Source of the DNA: Hemerocallis citrina
Taxonomy: Eukaryota > Streptophyta > Magnoliopsida > Asparagales > Asphodelaceae
NCBI GenBank assembly: GCA_017893485.1
Contig: CM030359.1
Span: 30,198,430-30,262,429 of the forward strand
Direction of reading: 5' to 3'
DNA: 64,000 bases
A program made the translations under genes and the position numbers. A model generated the notes under the pieces. It saw only the letters and a program-made list of their open reading frames with translations, did not search any database and was not told where the DNA came from. This document shows positions 55,823 through 64,000 of the stretch, one piece after another. Positions within the stretch are counted from its first letter, which is position 1; every line of letters begins with the position of its first letter.

Positions 55823-55839
55823 TTGGCACCGTCTGTGGG
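55823..55839 (+). other. Tat-type primer-binding site
   Basis: TGGCACCGTCTGTGGGA, two bases after the LTR end, differs by one base from the usual Tat site TGGCGCCGTCTGTGGGA. Confidence 0.88.
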
Positions 55840-55892
55840 AATCAAACGAATAGCAGCCTCTCCCCTTCCCGTTGGTCAAATCTTCTCTAGCC

Positions 55893-58455
55893 ATGCCTCC
55901 TAGGAAAGTAAGATCCCGAGGGTCCAACTGTGGACCTAACCCCCCTGATCAGCAGCAGGAAGTCCCCATCCAACCCGCTCAACAGCAGGGGCAACTTCCG
56001 CCTTAAGCTGAGGACCTTCTCCAACAGGACCTACCTCCTCTTCAGAATCAACAACCTCCTAAGGGTCCCCCCGGTCCTCCAAATGCTAGTGCAGGGGTCT
56101 CACGTCCCAACATACAGAAACAACCTTTCCAACAGGACCACGTCTCAATCCACAATGCCTCTACGGATTCTATGGCCTCCCACAATCCCCGAGCTTCCGA
56201 CCTTCGCAATACCATCCTCAATCGGCAGAAGGATGAGGATCTTCGCCGCCGTCTGGATGAAAAGCAGGCTCGAGAGGGAGCCTCCCGCCAACAACGTCCG
56301 GATGAGCGATCTCCTCACCGCTGAGACTTCAGAAGGTCCCCTACCCGAAGAGGGCGGAAAGAGTCCCCCGAACATCACAGGAGAAGACTCCATTCCCCTA
56401 CCGGTCGGCAACATCCAAGGAACGATGAGGCACCCATCACCCGTGCCGAGTTCCAGCAATTTCAAGCAACCGTCCTACAAGCTCTCAATCTCCGTCCCAA
56501 CAACAACAATGCTCCAAGGATTCCCACTCCTCCTCCGGTCCGAAGTCCTCGCCGACGGTCCCTAACTCCTCCCCCAGCTCCTACCAACCCCCGGCACATT
56601 CCTAGTCCTCGCCGCTCCAGGAGCTACCGTCGTCGTAGTCCCCGCTCTCCCTCGTACAAAGATGAGTCTAGAGGCTCGGTTGATTACCGTCGAAGGGATG
56701 ACGCTGTCTACCGCCGTCTCCATGAAATGGAGAGGCACTTGGGTCAGTTAGACAAAGAAGAAGAGCTTAGAGGAAGGACCCTTCACCCGAGTCGACCTCC
56801 TTTTTCCCGAACCATAATGGAAGCACCCGTACCAATTGGCTTTAAACCTCCTCAATTCGAGACTTATTCCGGGGAGACTGACCCCGTCGATCACATCGAA
56901 AGCTTCAAGACCCTCATGCTCATCCATCAAGCTTCTGATGCTCTGCTATGCAAGACCTTTCCCGCAACTCTCAAGGGTCCGGCTCGAGAATGGTACTCTC
57001 ACCTTGCCCCATCCTTAATATTCTCCTTCGAGCAATTTGAGACCCTCTTCGTCACCCACTTCGCGAGTAGCCGCCGAACTGAGAAGACCAGCATTTCGCT
57101 ACTCTACCTCAACCAGAAGAAGGGTGAGAAGCTCAGAGACTATGTGAAAAGGTTCACAGCGGAAGCCAGGTCCATAGCATCCCTCGACCAGTTGGTCGCT
57201 GCAGCAGCATTTTAATCCAATATCCTCAACTCCAGCCTCCGCTCCTCCCTCACCAAGAAGCCCCCACAGAACTTCTCTGACCTCCTCCTCCGGAGCGAAA
57301 AGTATATTCGGGCCAAAGAAGCAGAGCACCGCCCCAACTTGGAGGGGTCTTCCTCCGGGTCTAAGAGAAATGGAACAGAAAAGGAAGGGGCCAAGAAGCT
57401 CTAGAAGGATAATGGTGGCCAGTGCCGACCTCCTCCCAGATTTAAAAAGTTTACTCCCCTTAACGCCAACATCTCCACAATTCTCATGGAAGTTGAGAAG
57501 GAGGGGGTGATACCACCTACGCCTAAAATGAACACCTCTGGCAAGAAGATGGATAAAGAGAAGTGGTGCCATTATCACCGGGACCATGGCCATGACACCA
57601 ATGATTGTCGGGCCCTGAAAAACGAGATAGAAGCCCTCATCCAAAGGGGGCAGCTGACCAGGTTCGTGAGAAAGGACCAAGCCGATCTTCCTCCCCCGCC
57701 CCGGAGGGCTAACAAGCGTCCTGAATGCGATGAAACGCCTGACTTCGAAGAGAAGCGTGTCCTACACCTCATTCATGGGGGCCCAATGGGGGGCTCCTCC
57801 AACTCCTCTCGAAAGGCGTTCATAAGGGAAGTTAATTCGGTTCGCGCCACCCCTCCTCCTAAAGGCCTCGGAGTGCCCGCCACATTCTTAGATGAAGACC
57901 TTGAGGGTGTCCGAACACCCCATTGTGACGCACTTGTCATCAACCTCTACATGGCGTACTTTAAAGTGGAGAGGATCCTGGTGGACAATAGCAGCTTCAT
58001 TAACATCCTCTTCCTCGCCACTTTCAAAGGCCTCAAAATATCCCGAGACAGACTCAAACCCGCCGGCTACACACTCCATGGGTTCACGAGAATGCCAGTG
58101 ACTATTGAAGGGGTGATCACCCTCGACGTAACCGCTGGCAAAACTCCTACTACCCGAACAGAGTCGATGGACTTTATGGTCGTGGATGTCCCTACAGCTT
58201 ACAACGTCATTTTGGGTCGCCCCGGCTTAGCAGCTCTTGAAGCCGTCCCATCCTCCTACCACCTCAAGCTGAAATTCTCCATCCGGGCAGGAGTAGGGGA
58301 AGTAAAAGGCAATCAGGAAACGGCCCGCAAATGCTACATGACCTCTACTCTGGGTCCAGTCCTCTCCCTCGAAACTCTTGAAATCCCCCAAGAAGTTTCC
58401 CGACCAACGTCCGAGCCAGTGGATGAGTTGGAGGAGGTGCTCTTCTCGATCCAAG
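55893..58455 (+). pseudogene. Tat-1 gag and protease
   Basis: ATG at 55893 opens MPPRKVRSRGSN in one frame that runs to about 58455 with four stops (near 56006, 56323, 57213, 57402). A long Arg/Pro/Ser-rich N-terminus is followed by the gag core (APVPIGFKPPQFETYSGETD, ARKYSHLAPS-like GPAREWYSHLAPS, LLYLNQKKGEKLRDYVKRFT). A zinc knuckle-like WCHYHRDHGHDTNDC (about 57570-57612) follows. Protease is near 57960-58210: VERILVDNSSFINILFLATF has Asn where the catalytic DTGSS/DNGSS Gly is expected, then YNVILGRPGLAALEAVPSSY. A frameshift near 58455 leads to RT. Confidence 0.87.
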
Positions 58456-59578
58456 TCGAAAGTTCTTTGTAAGCAAGACCCTCCCATCTGCCCTATGCTC
58501 CGACATAGTCCAGTGCATCCGTAGGAACCACGACCTCTTTTCTTGGTCAGCTGCAGACATGCCCGGAATTTCCGAAGAGCTCTTGGTCCACCACCTCAGC
58601 GTTGCTCCGGGGTCCAAACCGGTCCAACAGAAGAGACGCAAGTTCGCCCCCGAGCGCCAGCTAGCTATAAAAGAGGAGGTGGACAAGCTCTTGAAGGCCT
58701 GTTTCATACAAGAGGTAAACTATCCCGAATGGCTGTCGAATGTAGTGATGGTGAAAAAGTCCAATGGGACCTGGAGGATTTGTATCAACTTTACCGACCT
58801 CAACAAGGCATGCCCCAAAGACCCTTTCCCTCTTCCAAGCATCGATACTTTAATTAACGCCACTTCGGGCCATGAACTCCTCAGCTTCATGGACGCCTTC
58901 TCAAGCTACAATCAGATTCGAATGTTTCCCTCGGATATCTCGAAGACTTCCTTCATAACCGATCAGGGCCTCTACTGCTATAGGGTAATGCCCTTCGGTT
59001 TAAAGAATGCAGGTGCCACCTATCAATGCCTCGTCAACAAGGTTTTTCAAGCACAAATCGGCCGGAATATGGAGGTATATGTTGACGATATGCTTGTAAA
59101 GAGCATCCACGGGGCCGATCATGTGGTCGATCTGCAGGAGGCGTTCAACGTACTCAGGAAACACGACATGAGGCTCAATCCGAACAAATGTACGTTCGGA
59201 GTCTCGTCGGGGAAATTCCTAGGCTTCATGGTCAGCCAGAGAGGAATCGAAGCGAACCTCGAAAAGATCAAGGCCATATTGGACATGGCTCCCCCAAAGA
59301 ATGTTAAAGAGGTTCAAAGGCTAACGGGCCGCCTGGCAGCCATAGGGCGTTTCCTTTCCAAATTAGGGGAGAAGTGCCTCCCCTTCTTCAAGGCTCTCAG
59401 GGGGGCTAAAGGCTTTGAGTGGGGTCAGCAGCAACAAGATTCATTCGACCAGCTCAAGGCTTACCTAGTAAATCCTCCTCTCCTCAGCAAACCAATTCCT
59501 GGTGAAGCCCTCTACCTCTACCTAGCAGCCTCCGAGCAGACCCTCAGTGCCGTTCTCGTGAGGGAAGAAGATAAGACC
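58456..59578 (+). pseudogene. Tat-1 reverse transcriptase
   Basis: Open from 58559 (and readable before it as RKFFVSKTLPSALCSDIVQC) to a TAA at 59579. Motifs: VVMVKKSNGTWRICINFTDL, ACPKDPFPLPSIDTLINATS, LLSFMDAFSSYNQIRMFPSD (first Asp), YCYRVMPFGLKNAGATYQCL, VYVDDMLVKSIHGADHVVDL (catalytic pair), then CTFGVSSGKFLGFMVSQRGI. The VYVDDMLVKS form is characteristic of Tat and Athila. IC(V)DF is IN-F here. All RT residues needed for catalysis are visible. Confidence 0.92.
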
Positions 59579-59581
59579 TAA

Positions 59582-60360
59582 AAGCCCATCTACTACGTGA
59601 GCAAGGTACTTTGGGATGCCGAGCTCCACTACCCGAGGATAGAGAAGATGGCATATGTCTTAGTCATGGCCGCAAGGAAACTTCGCCCGTATTTTCAATC
59701 CCACTCGGTGATTGTTCTTACCGATCAACCGTTGAAGCAAGTTCTCCACAAACCAGAAACCTCGGGTCGCCTCATGAAGTGGTCTATCGAGCTGAGCCAG
59801 CATGATATAACATATCAGCCTCGGACCGCCATCAAGGCTCAGGCCTTAGCAGAGTTCATAGTTGAAAGTACCATCCCCAAGTATAGCCAAGCAATGAAGG
59901 GACCACCTGTCTGGTCAGTTTATGTGGATGGATCCTCTTGTAACGAGGGAAGCGGAGCTGGGGTCATTCTGGCCGGCCCAGATGATTTCATCCTCCAATA
60001 CTCCTTCCACATCAACTTCAAGGCCTCTAATAATGAAGCAGAATATGAAGCACTCATAGCCGGCCTCGGACTGGTTCGCAATGCAGGGGCACAGTGCCTC
60101 CGGTCTTTAGCGACTCTCAGCTGGTCGTGAATCAGGTCCTAGGCGAGTACGAGGCACGAGATGAACGAATGGCTAAGTACCTAGCCAAGGTCCAGAATCT
60201 CATGGCCCTATTTGAAGAAGCTCTCATCCAGCGAATCCCCCGAGAAGAGAATTCCCAGGCCGATGCCCTCTCCAAGCTAGCCTCCTCCTCCCTCCAAGGT
60301 CTCGAGCAGACCGTCTTAATAGAGGTACTCCTGAAGCCAAGTATAGAGGATGAAACTTAA
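59582..60360 (+). pseudogene. Tat-1 RNase H and second, archaeal-type RNase H
   Basis: After an in-frame TAA (EEDKT*KPIYYVSK, Gln expected), the native RNase H gives HYPRIEKMAYVLVMAARKLR and VLTDQPLKQVLHKPETSGRL. A second domain follows: WSVYVDGSSCNEGSGAGVIL (Asp), ASNNEAEYEALIAGLGLVRN (Glu), SDSQLVVNQVLGEYEARDER (Asp) and EENSQADALSKLASSS (Asp), the D-E-D-D set of the extra RNase H known in Tat elements. A frameshift near 60100 lies just before SDSQLV. The domain ends at a TAA (60358-60360). Confidence 0.9.
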
Positions 60361-61665
60361 GACTCGATGGAGTCGCTGCCTGTCCTGCTTCAAGATGATT
60401 GGATGAAACCCCTCGTCGAATTCCTGAGGGATGGGCTCCTCCCCGAAGAACCTAAGGAAGCTCGCCAAGTGAGAACCCGAGCAGAGCGATACACACTTAT
60501 CGGGGGAATCCTGTACAAGCGCTCCTTCACACAAGTGGACGACAGGCCTTATTTGAGATGCCTCTCCCCAGAACCAGCTGATTACGCCCTGCAAGAGCTC
60601 CATGAAGGCATCGGCAGGGCACATTCAGGGTCCAGATCCCTAGCCCGCAAAGTGTTGAATTATGGATATTTCTGGCCCACTCTCCTGCAAGACGCCGAAC
60701 TGCACGTTCGGCAATGCAGCTCTTGTCAGAAGTACTCCAACATCTGTTGCCTCCCACAAGCTCCACTTACCTCCCTATCAAGTCCTATCTCTTTCGCTAT
60801 GTGGGGGATGGATTTACTAGGGCCATTTCCACCTGCTCCCGGCCAGTTCAAATTCTTAGTCGTGGCAATCGACTACTTCTCGAAGTGGATAGAGGCCGAG
60901 CCCTTGGCCACAATCATCGAGAACAAAGTACTTCAGTTCTTCTGGAAGAACGTAATCTGCCGATTCGGTGTCCCTCGAGTCCTCATAACAGACAACGGAA
61001 CCCAGTTTACCGGGGCTGCCTTCCGAGCTCTATGTGAAGACCTCGCCATCCAATAATGTTTCTCCTCCGTCTCCCATCCACAGTCGAATGGCCAAGTGGA
61101 GAATGCTAACCGACAGATCCTCTCCGGTATTAAGAAGAGGTTGGATAAATGCTCTAAAGGCTTATGGGTCGATCAGCTCCCCAACGTGCTGTGGAACTAC
61201 CGCACCACAAAACGGATCCCTATAGGAGAGTCCCCATTCAATCTCACCTATGGGTCCGAAGCTATGATCCCCCTAGAAGTTGGTATACCCTCTCCTCGTC
61301 TAATGGCTTATGAAGAAGAACAAAATGCCAGAGAGCTCCGAGCAAATCTAGACTTGATTGATGAGATCCATGAAAGAGCGGCCATTCGTCAACAAAGCTA
61401 TCGGAGAAGGATCGAGTTGGCATACAATAAGAGAGTCTGTCCTACCGACCTCAAAGAAGGGGACTTGGTCCTGAGAAAGTTAGCCATCTCTTTTCCTGGT
61501 CAAAAGAGTAAACTAGCTCCAAATTGGGAGGGACCCTACAAGATCACCAAAGTAGTTCGGCCCGGGACATATCGACTGCAAGACCTTGAAGGTAGAGAGA
61601 TCCCCAGGACTTGGAATGCCGACCATCTTCTGAAATACCAAGAAAGAGCATCAACGCCTCTCTAA
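60361..61665 (+). pseudogene. Tat-1 integrase
   Basis: Same frame as the preceding piece. Zinc-binding H/H/C/C: LQELHEGIGRAHSGSRSLAR to LHVRQCSSCQKYSN. Core: WGMDLLGPFPPAPGQFKFLV (first Asp), RVLITDNGTQFTGAAFRALC (second Asp), then a TAA at 61054 (AIQ*CFSSVSHPQSNGQVEN; Gln expected) and the catalytic Glu in QVENANRQIL. The C-terminal part has LRKLAISFPGQKSKLAPNWE and GPYKITKVVRPGTYRLQDLE, a GPY/F module. It ends at 61665. One stop is the only break. Confidence 0.92.
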
Positions 61666-61772
61666 GTATTCTGGGATGTCGAACCGTTCCTCTCCTTTTA
61701 CTTGTATTTTCTCCTTTATTTCTATCATGTAATAATGGCTCGCAACTTAGAAGCAGCCAACTATTAGTTTTC

Positions 61773-61778
61773 AATAAA
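61773..61778 (+). terminator. Possible polyadenylation signal, Tat-1 pol side
   Basis: AATAAA about 105 bases after the integrase stop, in T-rich context. It could end a sense transcript before the tandem repeats, though the real LTR signal is outside the window. Confidence 0.35.
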
Positions 61779-61837
61779 GAAAGTTTTTTCATATTCTACT
61801 TGTAAAATTGTTTGTATCTCTCTGCTTTTACTCTTCA

Positions 61838-62842
61838 CCCTAACGACGAGTTTGGAGTCCAACACTTGGCTCGATTCCGCTCCGCAAGCTCGCTCTTAAG
61901 CGAGCTAGGAGTTGGTCGCCATTCGAAATTACTCCCACAACCATTGAACAAACCCTAACGACAAGTTCGGAGTCCAACACTTGGCTCGATTCCGCTCCGC
62001 AAGCTCGCTCTTAAGCGAGCTAGGAGCTGGTCGCCATTCGGAATTGCTCTCACAACCGTTGAACAAACCCTAACGACGAGTTCGGAGTCCAACACTTGGT
62101 TCGATTCTGCTCCGCGAGCTCGCTCTTAAGCGAGCTAGGAGTGGGTCACCATTCGGAATTGCTCCCACAACCGTTGAACAAACTCTAACGACGAGTTCGG
62201 AGTCCAACACTTGGTTCGATTCTGCTCCACGAGCTCGCTCTTAAGCGAGCTAGGAGTGGGTCACCATTCGGAATTGCTCCCACAACCGTTGAATAAACTC
62301 TAACGACGAGTTCGGAGTCCAACACTTGGCTCGATTCCGCTCCGCAAGCTCGCTCTTAAGCGAGCTAGGAGTGGGTCGCCATTCGGAATTGCTCCTACAA
62401 CCATTGAACAAACTCTAACGACGAGTTCGGAGTCCAACACTTGGTTCGATTCTGCTTCGCAAGCTCGCTCTTAAGCGATATAGGAGTGGGTTGCCATTCG
62501 GAATTGCTCCCACAACCGTTGAACAAACCCTAACGACAAGTTGGGAGTCCAACACTTAGTTCGATTCTGCTCTGCGAGCTCGCTCTTAAGCGAGCTAGGA
62601 GTGGGTCGCCATTCAGAATTGCTCCCACAACCGTTGAACAAACTCTAACGACGAGTTTGGAGTCCAACACTTGGTTCGATTCTGCTCCGCAAGCTCGCTC
62701 TTAAGCGAGCTAGGAGTGGGTCGCCATTCGGAATTGCTCCCACAACCATTGAACAAATTCTAACGACGGGTTCGGAGTCCAATACTTGGTTCGATTCTGC
62801 TCCGCAAGCTCGCTCTTAAGCAAGCTAGGAGTGGGTCGCCCG
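61838..62842. repeat. 115-bp tandem repeat array, about 8.7 copies
   Basis: Units begin (CCCTAACGACGAG) near 61838, 61953, 62068, 62183, 62298, 62413, 62528, 62643 and 62758, so period 115. Each has AGCTCGCT-CTTA-AGCGAGCT, an 8-bp stem hairpin, except where one unit (62461-62485) and the last have changes. The array lies between pol and the antisense ORF, as in other Tat elements whose 3' regions seed satellite DNA. Confidence 0.95.
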
Positions 62843-62954
62843 TAAGAAAGAAGATTCGCTTCTAATTTTGAGTAGTTGTCAAAAGTTGGAGGAGTTATAC
62901 TTAAACTAATACCAGCCAACACAGCATTCGAACATCAGAAGCAAAACAAACTTT

Positions 62955-62960
62955 TTTATT
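62955..62960 (-). terminator. Possible polyadenylation signal for the antisense ORF
   Basis: AATAAA on the minus strand, about 70 bases after the antisense ORF stop, followed by T-rich sequence. Confidence 0.35.
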
Positions 62961-63028
62961 AAGGATCTGGACAAGGCCGACACTACAACAGATTTTTACA
63001 ATAATTTGAAGAGCATAATACAACTTAT

Positions 63029-63877
63029 TTAACGCTTCTTTCGGAGGGGAATGCTTCGGTTCAGAGACACATGAGGGCGGCGTCGCCTTACCTCAGAGCT
63101 TGACTCTAAACCAGCGAAGCGAGAACCCCCTTCGCCGCTAACTCTAGCTGTGGCCCCAACCGAAGCGCCACTAGACGAAACAGCTACACCACTTTGAGCG
63201 TCAGCTGGGCTCTGCCTAACGGCAGGCAAACGAGTCGCAAGTTCGTAAAACGAGATACCTCTTTCGCTCTCTTCGCGAGTACACTACGTACTGCGAACAT
63301 TGGCCCCTACGAGCTGAGGTTTCAGCGTTGCGATCTCCTCCTCTAGCTTGACGATCCTATCTCTCAGAATATCGTCTTCCACCGATACTTTGAAACGGGG
63401 AAGTTTAGACGAGCCTGCGACGTTAGTGCTATCGGCCATAATACGACGGAAATGAGTCACTTCGATACCCTTGTCGAACGTGATCCTCCTCAGTTTGTCA
63501 ATTCTTGCCGACAAATCATCGCGCTCGGACATCAACTTCCCCACCTTCGAAGCTAACTCCTCTTCCTCCGCCGAATGTTCTTTCAATGTTACCTCCAAAT
63601 GACGGATCTCTGCCAGCAGCTCACTATTCCTTTGGTCGACATCAAAGAGCTCCTTACAGAGCAACTCTATCTCACCTTCGAGACGAGTTTCTCGAGTTTG
63701 CTTCTGCAGTTGCCTCAACTCGCGAAAATACCCTCTCGCGGTTGCTTTGATGTTCTCTAACTTCAAGAAGTTGTAAAACGCTTTATCACGCCAGCGAGAA
63801 AGAGCCCCCTTCGTTTTCTCCAGCTCCGTACGAAGATGGGAGACCTCAGTGATCGGGCCCAACTCGACCTGAAAAGT
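63029..63877 (-). pseudogene. Tat-1 antisense ORF, coiled-coil protein, one internal stop
   Basis: On the strand opposite to pol, one frame runs from about 63877 to a stop at 63029, broken only by a TAG at 63284-63286. It has no upstream ATG before a TGA near 63880. Just upstream the minus strand reads CTCAACTTTTCAG, so the visible part may be a second exon with the true start further up. The protein (about 280 residues) starts with a charged segment, has long heptad-rich helices (LLCKELFDVDQRNSELLAEI, KVGKLMSERDDLSARIDKLR), and ends with a basic tail (SEVRRRRPHVSLNRSIPLRK). Antisense ORFs at this place are known in Tat lineages; their function is unknown. Confidence 0.8.
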
Positions 63878-64000
63878 TGAGGGATATCAAAAGAAGTCTT
63901 CAATACATAAAGACTCAATGCGAGCAAAAAGAGTTGAACACTTTGCGAAAATTTCGTAATATTCAGCCAAAACACCACCGTTTTCATTAAAAGTCAAAAG

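Larger units (their letters stand above)
55265..64000 (+). mobile_element. Tat-1: Ty3/gypsy Tat-lineage element, 3' LTR outside window
   Basis: Plus-strand order: 5' LTR, primer site, gag-pro, RT, RNase H, a second (archaeal-type) RNase H, integrase, a tandem-repeat array, and an ORF on the opposite strand. The YVDDMLVKS active site, the dual RNase H, 3' tandem repeats and an antisense ORF between pol and 3' LTR are together typical of Tat elements (Retand/TatIV-V-like). About ten stops and a few frameshifts break the polyprotein. Confidence 0.92.

Noticed and set aside
61838..62842. CRISPR-like array
   Set aside because: Units are contiguous 115-bp tandem repeats without variable spacers, in plant DNA inside a Tat element.

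Overview
The window looks like repeat-rich nuclear DNA of a flowering plant. I see no host protein gene, rRNA or tRNA. Almost everything is LTR retrotransposon, with two hAT-type DNA transposon remnants. The plant origin rests on the lineages present (Tekay-like chromovirus, Athila and Tat among Ty3/gypsy; several Ty1/copia), on their tRNA-Met and Athila/Tat-type primer-binding sites, and on plant TATA/telo-box promoters in the LTRs. Species cannot be told from sequence alone.

Layout. 1-10093: minus-strand Ty1/copia element (Copia-1), split by a perfect solo LTR with a 5-bp target duplication (418-4011) and by a plus-strand SIRE-like LTR+gag fragment flanked by an 11-bp direct repeat (4866-7441). 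10199-12008: decayed hAT element carrying the end of a transposase, with a smaller hAT-type element nested in it. 12021-13686: no gene seen. 13687-19020: three broken gypsy LTR pieces and two (TA)n tracts. 19021-44542: Gypsy-1, a minus-strand chromovirus, invaded in its integrase by an Athila deletion derivative (22411-28777) and in its gag by a young but already dead copia element, Copia-2 (32274-40827). Its 5' LTR is also the 3' LTR of a second, mostly lost copy (44543-45084). 45085-55264: Gypsy-2, a related chromovirus with a truncated 3' LTR. 55265-end: Tat-1, a plus-strand Tat element with a second RNase H, an array of 115-bp tandem repeats and an antisense coiled-coil ORF; its 3' LTR is outside the window.

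The most interesting signal is in Gypsy-1 and Gypsy-2. Both appear to be built as intron-containing genes. A long leader intron would run from a G(T/C)AAGT donor in the LTR to an AG three bases before the gag ATG, removing the primer-binding site. A 77-87 bp intron lies inside gag. A 134-147 bp intron lies between gag and protease, and splicing it joins the two frames exactly in both copies. The LTR promoter resembles a plant housekeeping promoter: TATA box, telo-box at the likely start, pyrimidine-rich leader, leader intron. Spliced RNA would serve as message and unspliced RNA as genome. This is inferred from sequence only.

Most coding regions are pseudogenes. Many premature stops are TAG or TAA where the family has Gln, as expected from C-to-T decay of methylated CAG/CAA. 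Athila-1 and Copia-2 have nearly identical LTR pairs but defective coding regions, so they were probably moved by proteins supplied in trans.
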